A stretch of 9,437 nucleotides of DNA from Candidatus Acetothermia bacterium (GCA_011057175.1 DSBZ01000170.1:1-9437); one strand, 5' to 3'. Positions 1 through 6,943 are shown, counted from the stretch's first letter. Notes: generated by a model from the sequence alone, not told the origin. Numbers and translations: made by a program.

Positions 1-56
1 ACCGACCTTACCCCCAGATCGCCCTCGTGGGGGCGTACAGGAAGCTCACACCATGA
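1..56 (+). CDS. 3' end of an unrecognised upstream gene (partial)
   Basis: The third frame is open from the left edge and stops at TGA 54-56, giving the tail RPYPQIALVGAYRKLTP. The stop overlaps the ATG of the HdrB-like gene by four bases (ATGA), the same junction style seen at other boundaries of this operon, which is the main reason to believe it is a real gene end. The tail is too short to assign a family. If real, the operon starts outside the window and this gene is co-transcribed with the reductase genes. The frame of the HdrB-like gene is also open to the left edge, so an alternative is that this stretch is only leader sequence. Confidence 0.4.
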   Translation, partial: RPYPQIALVGAYRKLTP

Positions 57-913
57 AGAAGCTTGCCTACTTCCCCGGCTGTGCGATGAAAGACCAGGCT
101 CGCCCTGACGAGGAGGGGGCCCTCCACGCCCTCGCCCTCCTCGGGTACGAGATCACGGAGATCCCGCGCTGGAACTGCTGCGGCACGGTGTACTCGCTGG
201 CCCAGGATGACCTCATGCGCCATGTGGGGCCGGTGCGGAACCTCCTCCGCGTCCAGGGGATGGGGGAAAAACGCGTCCTCACCTTGTGCGCGATGTGCTA
301 CGGAACGCTCGCCCGGTCGGCCCAGTTCGTCCAGGAGCCGGAGCGGCTCGCGCGGATCACCGCGTTCCTGGACACGGAGGAGGATTTCCGCGGCGGGATC
401 GAGGTCGTCCACCTCCTCACCCTCCTCCGCGACGAAGTGGGATACGACAAGCTCGCCACCCAGGTCAAGCGAACCATGGGCGAGCTCAAGGTCGCCACGT
501 ACTACGGGTGTGTGCTCCTTCGGCCGCGGGAGTTCGCCGTGGACGATCCGGACCGGCCCGAGGTCATGGAGCGGGTGATTGAGGCGCTGGGCGGAACGCC
601 GATAGCGTTCCCGGAGCGAACGGAGTGCTGCGGGGCCTACCTCACGGTGGGGAGGAAGGACATCGTCGAGGAGCGGGTGGGCAGGATCCTCCGTTCGGCA
701 TGGGCCGGCGGGGCGGAGGTCGTGGTCACCACCTGCCCCCTGTGCCAGTTCAACCTCGCCGAGCGCCGGCCGCGTGAGGCACCGCCCCTCCCCGTCCTCT
801 ACCTCGGGCAGGTCCTGGGATGGGCATTCGGGGCGGACGAACCGGCGATCGCTGCTCTCCTCACCGCTAAACCGACACCCGGCGAGCCGGTTTCCTCGGG
901 AGGTGCGAGATGA
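53..913 (+). CDS. hdrB: HdrB-like subunit of a soluble fumarate reductase (two CCG domains)
   Basis: This 286-residue protein belongs to the heterodisulfide reductase subunit B / SdhE / TfrB C-terminal family. It has two complete cysteine-rich CCG domains. The first uses C10 (in YFPGC), C42-C43-G and C79-x2-C82. The second uses C153, C192-C193-G and C228-x2-C231. In characterised HdrB these cysteines hold two non-cubane [4Fe-4S] clusters that cleave a disulfide. In type-E succinate dehydrogenases the equivalent subunit passes electrons to quinone. No transmembrane helix or signal peptide is visible, so it is probably cytoplasmic. The ATG at 53 is preferred because family members begin with a short run before FPGC, and AGGAAG at 39-44 lies 8 nt upstream. 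It overlaps the next gene by ATGA. The link to the fumarate reductase subunits is inferred from gene order; the disulfide or quinone substrate is unknown. Confidence 0.9.
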   Translation: MKKLAYFPGCAMKDQARPDEEGALHALALLGYEITEIPRWNCCGTVYSLAQDDLMRHVGPVRNLLRVQGMGEKRVLTLCAMCYGTLARSAQFVQEPERLARITAFLDTEEDFRGGIEVVHLLTLLRDEVGYDKLATQVKRTMGELKVATYYGCVLLRPREFAVDDPDRPEVMERVIEALGGTPIAFPERTECCGAYLTVGRKDIVEERVGRILRSAWAGGAEVVVTTCPLCQFNLAERRPREAPPLPVLYLGQVLGWAFGADEPAIAALLTAKPTPGEPVSSGGAR

Positions 914-1581
914 ACGAGGTGACGGTGTTCATCATGGGCAAGGGGTACCGCGTTCCGGCGGGCCTGACGATCATGAAGGCGATGGAGTACGCCGGGTACC
1001 GGCTCGCCCGCGGCTGCGGCTGCCGGGGCGGCTATTGCGGGGCGTGCGCTACGGTGTACCGACTCCCGGGCGACTACAAGCTGTACGCGGACCTCGCCTG
1101 CCAGACCACGGTGAGGGACGGGATGTACATCGCCCAGCTCCCATTCACCCCCGCCGAGCGGCCGACGTACGCGCTGGAGAACCTGACCCCGGATGGAAAA
1201 ACGCTTCTCGCCCTGTTTCCCGAGCTCGCCCGCTGCGTGGCATGCAACACCTGCACCAAGGCCTGCCCGCAGAAGCTGGAGGTGATGGACGCCGTCCAGG
1301 CCGCCCTGCGCGGGGACATCCGTCAAGTGGCGGAACTCACGTTCGACTGCGTCTCCTGCGGGCTGTGCACGATGCGCTGCCCGGCCGAGATCTCCCACCA
1401 CCACGTGTGGCAGCTCGCGCGGCGCCTGAACGGGGCGTACCTCACTCCGCGTGCGGAGCACGTCAAGACGCGGGTCGAGGAGATCGCCGCAGGGAAGTTC
1501 AGGGAAGAGCTGGACAAGCTCGTGACGATGACGAAGGACGAGCTGGTCGCGGCGTACAAGGCCCGCCAGATCGAGGCCTAA
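910..1581 (+). CDS. Iron-sulfur subunit, [2Fe-2S] plus two [4Fe-4S] (SdhB/FrdB and HdrC-like)
   Basis: This 223-residue protein is the electron wire between the flavoprotein and the HdrB-like subunit. Residues 1-85 form a plant-type [2Fe-2S] domain with C38-x4-C43-x2-C46-x17-C64. Residues 105-160 carry two full cluster motifs, C109-x2-C112-x2-C115-x3-C119-P and C147-x2-C150-x2-C153-x3-C157-P. Ordinary SdhB/FrdB proteins have one [3Fe-4S] centre, whereas two complete [4Fe-4S] motifs are what HdrC and the N-terminal half of TfrB of methanogen thiol:fumarate reductase show. The last 60 residues are charged and probably helical. It starts four bases before the HdrB-like gene ends and stops 10 nt before the flavoprotein. 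In methanogen TfrB this part is fused to an HdrB-like half; here the two are separate genes. Function is inferred from motifs and context. Confidence 0.88.
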   Translation: MNEVTVFIMGKGYRVPAGLTIMKAMEYAGYRLARGCGCRGGYCGACATVYRLPGDYKLYADLACQTTVRDGMYIAQLPFTPAERPTYALENLTPDGKTLLALFPELARCVACNTCTKACPQKLEVMDAVQAALRGDIRQVAELTFDCVSCGLCTMRCPAEISHHHVWQLARRLNGAYLTPRAEHVKTRVEEIAAGKFREELDKLVTMTKDELVAAYKARQIEA

Positions 1582-1587
1582 GGAGGG
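1581..1587 (+). promoter_or_regulatory. Ribosome binding site fixing the GTG start of the flavoprotein
   Basis: AGGAGGG overlaps the last base of the preceding stop codon and lies 4 nt before GTG 1592. It is the strongest Shine-Dalgarno match in the area and supports the GTG over internal ATG codons, so the long N-terminal extension of the flavoprotein is probably translated. Confidence 0.75.
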
Positions 1588-1591
1588 AGCC

Positions 1592-3247
1592 GTGGGCACG
1601 TATCCGAAGGAGATGCAGGAGTCCATCGAACGCGTCGAGGCGACGCGGCCGGCGCGGTTGAGCACGAAACCGGCGCGGCTCACGCTCGAGGAGCAGGAGG
1701 CCCTCCTCCGGGGGTTCCACCCCGACTACCGGGCGGAGGGCAAGCGCAGGCTCAAGGTCGGCGCGTCGTGGGGCGAACCTGTCCCCCACGAGCTCGCCGA
1801 CCTCCTCGAGGCGTACCCGTTGCTCGAACCCGGCGCCCTCGACGTCTCCAAGCCTGACCACGACGTGGACGTCCTCGTGATCGGCGGGGGGGGAGCGGGG
1901 ACGGTGGCCGCGCTGTGGGCCCACGCCTCCGGTGTCCCCGCGGAGCGGATCCTCATCGCCACCAAGCTCCGCCACGGGGACTCCAATTCGATCATGGCCC
2001 AGGGCGGGATCCAGGCCGCGGACAAGCCCCACGACTCCCCGGCGGTCCACTACCTGGATGTCCTGGGCGGCGGCCACTTCACGAACGACCCCACGCTCGT
2101 CCGGGCACTCGTGGAGGACGCCCCCGAAATCATCCGCTGGCACGAGGATCTCGGGGTCATGTACGACAAATCCCCCGATGGGACGATGTCCACCATCCAC
2201 GGCGGCGGCACCTCGCGCAAGCGCATGCACTCGGCCAAGGACTACACGGGCCTCGAGATCCTGCGCGTCCTGCGGGACGAGGCGCGGAGCCAAGGGATCC
2301 CCGTGCTCGAGTTCTCCCCCGCGGTGGAACTCCTCACCGATGGCGAACGCCAGGTCGTGGGGGCCGTCCTGTGGAACCTGGAGACGAGCGAGTACACCGT
2401 GGTGCGGGCCAAGGCCACCGTCCTCGCCACCGGCGGCTGGGGCCGGCTCCACATCCAGGGGTTCCCGACCACAAACCACTACGGCGCCACCGCCGACGGC
2501 CTCGTCCTCGCCTACCGCGCGGGGGCGAAGATCCGCGACCTCGACGCCGTGCAGTATCACCCCACCGGCGCCGCCTACCCGGATCAGCTCGTGGGGCTCC
2601 TCATCACGGAGAAGGTGCGGGGGATGGACGCCCAGCCCCTCAACCGGCGCGGGGAGCTGTTCGTGCACCCCCTCGAGCCACGCGACGTGGAATCGGCAGC
2701 CTTCATCCGCGAGTGCGCCCCCCCGGAGAAGGGGGGGCGGGGGCTGGGCGTGGTCACCCCTACGGGGATGGTCGGGGTGTGGCTCGACACACCGATGGTG
2801 GACATGATCCACGGGAAGGGGACGTTCCAGCGGGCGCTGTCGTCCATCCACCGGATGTACGTGCGGTTCGACATCGACCCGACGCGGGAGCCGATCCTCG
2901 TCTACCCCACCCTCCACTACCAAAACGGCGGCGTCGTCATCGACGAACACGGCTGGACGGGGATCGCCGGCCTCTACGCCGCGGGCGAGGTCGAGGGTGG
3001 GGTCCATGGCAAGAACCGGTTGATGGGGAACTCGCTCCTCGATTACAACGTGTTCGGCCGCCGTGCCGGGATCGCCGCCGCCTCCTGGGCGAAGAGGGCC
3101 GCTCCCGGCTCCCCCACCCTCTCCCACGTCGAGCGGTACGTAGGAGAACTGGAATCGGCTGGCGTGCCGCCGACGCGGAAGGCACCCCTCCTCCTCCCCG
3201 AGTACCGGGGGGAGAGGGCCCTCGCACGGATGGTGGACCTCCTGTGA
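1592..3247 (+). CDS. Fumarate reductase / succinate dehydrogenase flavoprotein, Tfr-like
   Basis: This 551-residue catalytic subunit should interconvert fumarate and succinate. The FAD dinucleotide-binding glycines are at 98-103 (GGGGAG), preceded by an unusual extension of about 90 residues. Catalytic positions of the FrdA/SdhA family are all present: H323 (HPTG), E340 and R343 (proton delivery), R364 (PRD, the catalytic acid), H442 (HYQNGG) and R476 (HGKNRLMGNS). The histidine that binds FAD covalently in SdhA/FrdA is replaced by N132 in SNSIMAQGGI, so FAD should be non-covalent. The usual RGEGG is RGMDA. A short insertion, CAPPEKG at 375-381, sits in a loop. The C-terminal helical domain is much shorter than in SdhA. 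Its stop overlaps the GTG of the next gene (GTGA). L-aspartate oxidase (NadB) is related, but the partner genes favour a fumarate reductase. The direction and electron donor are not shown by the sequence. Confidence 0.87.
   Translation: MGTYPKEMQESIERVEATRPARLSTKPARLTLEEQEALLRGFHPDYRAEGKRRLKVGASWGEPVPHELADLLEAYPLLEPGALDVSKPDHDVDVLVIGGGGAGTVAALWAHASGVPAERILIATKLRHGDSNSIMAQGGIQAADKPHDSPAVHYLDVLGGGHFTNDPTLVRALVEDAPEIIRWHEDLGVMYDKSPDGTMSTIHGGGTSRKRMHSAKDYTGLEILRVLRDEARSQGIPVLEFSPAVELLTDGERQVVGAVLWNLETSEYTVVRAKATVLATGGWGRLHIQGFPTTNHYGATADGLVLAYRAGAKIRDLDAVQYHPTGAAYPDQLVGLLITEKVRGMDAQPLNRRGELFVHPLEPRDVESAAFIRECAPPEKGGRGLGVVTPTGMVGVWLDTPMVDMIHGKGTFQRALSSIHRMYVRFDIDPTREPILVYPTLHYQNGGVVIDEHGWTGIAGLYAAGEVEGGVHGKNRLMGNSLLDYNVFGRRAGIAAASWAKRAAPGSPTLSHVERYVGELESAGVPPTRKAPLLLPEYRGERALARMVDLL
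2716..2739. repeat. All-GC 9-bp inverted repeat inside the flavoprotein gene
   Basis: CGCCCCCCC (2716-2724) and GGGGGGGCG (2731-2739) are perfect reverse complements around a 6-nt loop. The arms contain runs of seven C and seven G. The hairpin encodes the loop insertion around residues 375-383 of the flavoprotein. Its position in mid-gene argues against a terminator role. Confidence 0.7.
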
Positions 3248-3510
3248 CGGACGGGGCGAAGCGGTGGAAGGTCCCCAAGGGGCACGTGTATGTCCTCGAC
3301 GACATCTGTAAAGGATGCGGATTTTGCATCGAGTACTGCCCGCGGAAGGTCCTCGCCCGCGCTGAACGGTTCAACGCCAAGGGCTACCATCCGCCGGAGG
3401 TGGTGGACCCCGACGCGTGCGCGATGTGCGGCTTTTGCGAGCTCGTGTGCCCGGACTTCGCCATCTGGACCGAAAAAGAAAGGAAGGAGGATAACCAGGA
3501 TGCCCACTAA
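3244..3510 (+). CDS. korD: 2-oxoglutarate:ferredoxin oxidoreductase delta subunit (2x[4Fe-4S] ferredoxin)
   Basis: This 88-residue ferredoxin is the electron-output subunit of a 2-oxoacid:ferredoxin oxidoreductase. It has two standard motifs, C22-x2-C25-x2-C28-x3-C32-P and C59-x2-C62-x2-C65-x3-C69-P, holding two [4Fe-4S] clusters that take electrons from the beta subunit. The GTG start at 3244 shares four bases with the flavoprotein stop (GTGA) and gives the usual short lead-in before the first cysteine. The same frame is open much further upstream, but that part is only a shadow of the flavoprotein gene. The last 11 bases overlap korA, and the korA ribosome binding site lies within this gene. 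The delta-alpha-beta order matches KorDAB operons of anaerobes. A delta subunit of a valine-type enzyme would look similar, so the substrate call depends on context. Confidence 0.88.
   Translation: MTDGAKRWKVPKGHVYVLDDICKGCGFCIEYCPRKVLARAERFNAKGYHPPEVVDPDACAMCGFCELVCPDFAIWTEKERKEDNQDAH
3481..3490 (+). promoter_or_regulatory. Ribosome binding site fixing the korA start
   Basis: AGGAAGGAGG lies 9 nt before ATG 3500, inside the end of korD. It selects this ATG over earlier in-frame starts that would run through korD. Confidence 0.7.
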
Positions 3511-4651
3511 GGCCACCCTGTCCGGGGTCCACTTTATGAACGGCGACGAGGCGATCGCCGAGGGAGCGATCGCCGCGGGATGCCGGTTCTTCGCGGCGTA
3601 CCCGATCACGCCGCAGTCCGAGATGGCGGAGCGGCTATCGTGGCGGCTGCCCCGGGTGGGAGGGACCTTCATCCAGATGGAGGACGAGATCGCGGCGATG
3701 GCGGCCGTGGTGGGCGCCGCGTGGGGCGGGGCCAAGGCGATGACCGCCACCTCCGGCCCCGGGTTCTCCCTGATGATGGAGAACCTCGGTCTGGCGGTCA
3801 TGACCGAAACCCCGTGCGTGGTGGTGGACGTTCAGCGGGGAGCCCCCTCCACGGGGCTGCCCACCGCGGTCGGGCAGGGGGACATGATGCAGGCCCGGTG
3901 GGGCTCCCACGGCCACTACGAGATCATCGCCCTCGTCCCGGCGTCGCCCCAGGAGGCGTTCGACCTCACCGTCCGCGCGTTCGCCCTCTCCGAGCGGTTC
4001 CGGGTGCCGGTGCTGGTGCTGACGGACGAGGTGGTAGGGCACATGTACGAGCGGGTGAAGATCCCGGACGAGGTCCCGATTGCCCCCCGCCGGCGGCCGG
4101 CTGTTCCCCCGGCCGAGTTCGTCCCATTCAAGCCCGACCCCGACCTCGTCCCCCCGATGGCGTGTGCGGGCGAGGGGTACCGGGTCCATGTCACCGGCCT
4201 CACCCACGACGAGCGTGGGTACCCGGACATGTCCGATGGGGCCCACGACCGGCTCGTGCGACGCCTCGCGGAGAAGGTCCTTCGCTACCGTGAGGAGTAC
4301 ACGTCCTACGAGGAAGTGGGCCTCGACGATGCCGAGATCGCGGTCGTGTCCTACGGGATCTCCGCCCGCGCCGCCCACGGGGCCATCGCGCGGGCCCGGG
4401 AGGCGGGGATCCGAGTGGGAATGCTCCGCCTCATCACCGCCTGGCCGTTCCCCGATGAGCGGGTGCGGGCCCTCGCCGACCAGGTGAAGGGGATCGTCGT
4501 GGTGGAGCTGAACCTGGGGCAGATGAGCCGCGAGGTGGAGCGGGCGATCCGAGGCCGGGTCCCGCTCGTGGGCGTGTTCCACGCCGGAGGACGGATCCAC
4601 ACCCCGGAGGAGGTCCTCGCCGGAATCGAGGAGGTGGCGCGATGCGAGTGA
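3500..4651 (+). CDS. korA: 2-oxoglutarate:ferredoxin oxidoreductase alpha subunit
   Basis: This 383-residue subunit pairs with KorB to form the thiamine-diphosphate active site that interconverts 2-oxoglutarate and succinyl-CoA plus CO2, using ferredoxin. The family signature YPITP is at 34-38, QMEDE at 59-63, TSGPG at 84-88, and the R-G-x-P-S-T-G-x-P-T stretch at 113-122. The second half holds the conserved GYRVHVTGLTHDERGYP segment seen in KorA and VorB proteins. The length is that of an unfused alpha subunit: there is no gamma domain at the N-terminus as in two-subunit enzymes. The start is set by AGGAAGGAGG at 3481-3490; the gene overlaps korD by 11 nt and korB by 10 nt. A branched-chain 2-oxoacid enzyme is the main alternative. 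The adjoining TCA-cycle genes make 2-oxoglutarate more likely. Confidence 0.88.
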   Translation: MPTKATLSGVHFMNGDEAIAEGAIAAGCRFFAAYPITPQSEMAERLSWRLPRVGGTFIQMEDEIAAMAAVVGAAWGGAKAMTATSGPGFSLMMENLGLAVMTETPCVVVDVQRGAPSTGLPTAVGQGDMMQARWGSHGHYEIIALVPASPQEAFDLTVRAFALSERFRVPVLVLTDEVVGHMYERVKIPDEVPIAPRRRPAVPPAEFVPFKPDPDLVPPMACAGEGYRVHVTGLTHDERGYPDMSDGAHDRLVRRLAEKVLRYREEYTSYEEVGLDDAEIAVVSYGISARAAHGAIARAREAGIRVGMLRLITAWPFPDERVRALADQVKGIVVVELNLGQMSREVERAIRGRVPLVGVFHAGGRIHTPEEVLAGIEEVARCE

Positions 4652-5505
4652 AGGCGAAGCCCATCCCCGAGGTCATCCCCGGGGCCCGGCACCCGATGGA
4701 GAAGTACCTCCGCACCGACCGCATCCCCCACATCTGGTGCTCCGGCTGCGGGCTGGGCACGGTCCTCGGGAACTTCCTCTACGCCCTCGACGAGCTGAGG
4801 TGGGAGCCCGACGAGGTCGCCGTTGTGTCAGGGATCGGCTGCACCGGGCGCATCGCCGGCTACCTCAAGCTCGACACCTACCACACGACCCATGGCCGGG
4901 CGATCCCGTTCTCCACCGGACTCAAGCTCGCCGATCCCAAGCTCCACGTGGCGGTCATCTCCGGAGATGGCGATCTTTTCGCCATCGGTGGGAACCATTT
5001 CATTCACGCGGCGCGGCGCAACCTCGACCTGACCGTGGTGTGCGTGAACAACTTCAACTACGGGATGACGGGCGGGCAGGTCGGCCCCACGACCCCGCTC
5101 GAGAGCCGCACGACGACGACGCCGTTCGGCAACTTCGAGCACCCGTTCAACCTCGTCCACCTCGCCGCCTCGGCCGGGGCGAGCTACGTCGCGCGCTGGA
5201 CGACCCTCGATGGCCGCCGCCTCCAGAAGGGGCTTGTGGAGGCGATGGCCCACAAGGGGTTCACGTTCGTGGAGGTCATCTCCCCCTGCCCGACCAACTA
5301 CGGCCGCCGGAACAGGCTCGGGGAGGGCCTGGATGAGCTGCGGTACTACGCCGATCACGCCGTGATCCGCCACGGGGCGGATCCCAAGGAGGCGGAGATC
5401 GTCCTCGGGAAGCCGTTCCTCGTGGGCAAGTTCGTCGAGCTCGACAAGCCGACCTACCGCGAGATGTACGCGGCGAAGGTCGCGGAGATGGGAGGGAAGA
5501 AGTGA
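4642..5505 (+). CDS. korB: 2-oxoglutarate:ferredoxin oxidoreductase beta subunit (TPP-binding)
   Basis: This 287-residue subunit binds thiamine diphosphate and the proximal [4Fe-4S] cluster. The cluster cysteines expected of the family are all seen: C33-x2-C36 in WCSGCG, C67 in GIGCTG, and C216 in SPCPTNYG. The TPP/Mg motif is GDGD at 108-111, followed by NN at 136-137 and GMTGGQ at 141-146. The HGRAIPFSTGLKLA stretch near 84-97 is typical of KorB. A good ribosome binding site (GAGGAGG, 4628-4634) lies 7 nt before the ATG, which overlaps the end of korA by 10 nt. Its stop overlaps the GTG of the fumarase alpha gene. The usual next gene, korC (gamma, which closes the complex), is absent here. 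Confidence 0.9.
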   Translation: MRVKAKPIPEVIPGARHPMEKYLRTDRIPHIWCSGCGLGTVLGNFLYALDELRWEPDEVAVVSGIGCTGRIAGYLKLDTYHTTHGRAIPFSTGLKLADPKLHVAVISGDGDLFAIGGNHFIHAARRNLDLTVVCVNNFNYGMTGGQVGPTTPLESRTTTTPFGNFEHPFNLVHLAASAGASYVARWTTLDGRRLQKGLVEAMAHKGFTFVEVISPCPTNYGRRNRLGEGLDELRYYADHAVIRHGADPKEAEIVLGKPFLVGKFVELDKPTYREMYAAKVAEMGGKK

Positions 5506-6353
5506 ATCTTACGCAGGAGCTGGGGAGGGCCATCGGCAACGCGGCGACGATCCTCCCCCCCGACGTCGTGCGGTCCCTCGAGGCAGCGCGCGATCGGGAG
5601 GAAGGACCGGCGCGGGTGCAGCTGGAGGCGATCCTCGAGAACGTCCATATCGCGCGGGGGGGCAGGGTGCCAATCTGTCAAGACACGGGAACGATCACGT
5701 TCTTCGTGAAGGCGGGCACGAAGTTCCGCCATCTCGATGCCCTCGTGCGCGCGCTCCCGGAGGCAGCGCGGACGGCGACGAAGGACGTGCCCCTGCGACC
5801 GAACACCGTGCACCCGTTCACGGGGAAGAACCCCGGCGACAACACCGGCCGTTCCATCCCGGCGATCACGTGGGAGATGGTCGAGGGCGACGGAGCCGAG
5901 GTCCACATCCTCCCCAAAGGCGGGGGGTCGGAGAACTGCTGCGCCCTGAAGATGCTCCCCCCCGGCGTGGGCCTGAAGGGGGTCAAGGAGGCGGTGGTGG
6001 AGCACGTGGTGAGCTGCGGCGGGCTCCCCTGCCCGCCGACGGTCATCGGCGTGGGGATCGGCGGCGGGGCCGATCTCTCGCTCAAGCTGGGGAAGAAGGC
6101 CCTCCTGCGGCCGCTCGGGGAGCGCCATCCCGAACCGGAGGTGGCGGCGCTGGAAGCGGAACTGGAGGAGCTCATCAACGCGTCCGGGGTCGGGCCGATG
6201 GGGCTCGGGGGCAAGACGACGGTGCTCGCCGTCCACGCCGAGTACGCCCACCGGCATCCGGCGTCCTTGCCGCTTGGAATCGTCGTCCAGTGCTGGGCCC
6301 ACCGCCGGGCCACCGTACGCATCCGCGCCGATGGGAAGCTGGAGGTAGCGTGA
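5502..6353 (+). CDS. fumA: Class I fumarate hydratase, alpha (N-terminal) subunit
   Basis: This 283-residue protein is the alpha half of the oxygen-sensitive, [4Fe-4S]-dependent fumarase that interconverts fumarate and malate. Signature stretches are PICQDTGT (57-64, with C59 as an expected cluster ligand), HPFTGKNPGDNTG (104-116), PKGGGSENCC (138-147) and CGGLPCPPTVIGVGIGGG (from 172). The length is normal for two-subunit fumarases. The GTG start at 5502 overlaps the korB stop (GTGA), and GGAGG at 5491-5495 lies 6 nt upstream. It is followed at once by its beta partner with a 1-nt overlap. L-tartrate dehydratase is a close paralogue with the same architecture. Genes for fumarate reductase on one side and malic enzyme on the other make fumarase the better call. 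Confidence 0.92.
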   Translation: MNLTQELGRAIGNAATILPPDVVRSLEAARDREEGPARVQLEAILENVHIARGGRVPICQDTGTITFFVKAGTKFRHLDALVRALPEAARTATKDVPLRPNTVHPFTGKNPGDNTGRSIPAITWEMVEGDGAEVHILPKGGGSENCCALKMLPPGVGLKGVKEAVVEHVVSCGGLPCPPTVIGVGIGGGADLSLKLGKKALLRPLGERHPEPEVAALEAELEELINASGVGPMGLGGKTTVLAVHAEYAHRHPASLPLGIVVQCWAHRRATVRIRADGKLEVA

Positions 6354-6943
6354 TGAACCGCGTGCTCACAACGCCAGTTTCGGAGAAGGATGCCCGTGCC
6401 CTCAAGGCCGGGGACGTGATCTACGTCTCGGGGACGATGTTCACCGCCCGGGACGAGGCCCACAAGATGATGCTCGAACGGGGGAGCCCGCTTCCGGTGG
6501 AAGGATTGGCCCTGTTCCACTGCGGCCCGGTGGCTCAAGAAGCGGGGACGGGATGGGAGATCCTCGCCGCCGGCCCGACGACCTCGGCGCGGATGGAGCT
6601 CTTCGAGGCCGAGTTCCTCCGCAAGTTCCGGACCCGGATCATCGTCGGCAAGGGAGGGATGGGCGAGAAGACCCTCGCCGCCCTCGGCGAGGTGGGCGCG
6701 GTGTACACCCACTTCACCGGCGGGGCGGGGGCGCTTGCTGCGAAGGCGGTCAAGCGGGTCGCAGCCGTCCACTGGCTTGAGGAGCTGGGGATGCCGGAGG
6801 CGATCTGGGTGATGGAGGTGGAGCGGTTCGGGCCGCTCGTGGTGGCGATGGACTCCCACGGCCAGTCCCTCTACAAGGACCTCTCCGTCACGGTGGGGAA
6901 GAACATGGAAGCGATCCGGGCCCGGATCAAAGGAGGCAACTGA
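6353..6943 (+). CDS. fumB: Class I fumarate hydratase, beta (C-terminal) subunit
   Basis: This 196-residue protein is the beta half of the two-subunit fumarase and supplies the swivelling domain that closes the active site. The family motifs are TARDEAH (31-37), HCGPV (56-60), AGPTTSARME (73-82), GKGGM (99-103) and VHWLEELGMPEA near the C-terminal third. The ATG at 6353 overlaps the alpha stop by one base (TGATG), with GGAGGT at 6341-6346 6 nt upstream. The same frame is open upstream through the alpha gene, but that part has no family sequence. It ends in TGATG shared with the malic enzyme start, a repeat of the same junction. The length is normal. Confidence 0.92.
   Translation: MNRVLTTPVSEKDARALKAGDVIYVSGTMFTARDEAHKMMLERGSPLPVEGLALFHCGPVAQEAGTGWEILAAGPTTSARMELFEAEFLRKFRTRIIVGKGGMGEKTLAALGEVGAVYTHFTGGAGALAAKAVKRVAAVHWLEELGMPEAIWVMEVERFGPLVVAMDSHGQSLYKDLSVTVGKNMEAIRARIKGGN

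Noticed and set aside
1499..3127. Long open frame on the minus strand opposite the flavoprotein gene
   Set aside because: The sequence is low-complexity, rich in arginine, glycine, proline and valine, with no recognisable domain. It mirrors the codon-position GC bias of a plus-strand gene with clear catalytic residues.
1915..3243. Plus-strand frame open upstream of korD, suggesting a longer or fused ferredoxin
   Set aside because: Upstream of GTG 3244 the translation is arginine- and proline-rich shadow of the flavoprotein gene. The ferredoxin begins naturally at 3244 with a GTGA overlap.
3500..5505. Pyruvate or branched-chain 2-oxoacid:ferredoxin oxidoreductase instead of KOR
   Set aside because: The alpha and beta subunits are too similar in style to call on motifs alone, but the delta-alpha-beta order, the HGRAIPF segment and the TCA-cycle neighbours favour 2-oxoglutarate. 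The alternative is kept as a doubt, not a call.
5502..6943. L-tartrate dehydratase (TtdAB) instead of fumarase
   Set aside because: The architecture is the same, but fumarate reductase and malic enzyme flank the pair and nothing suggests tartrate metabolism.
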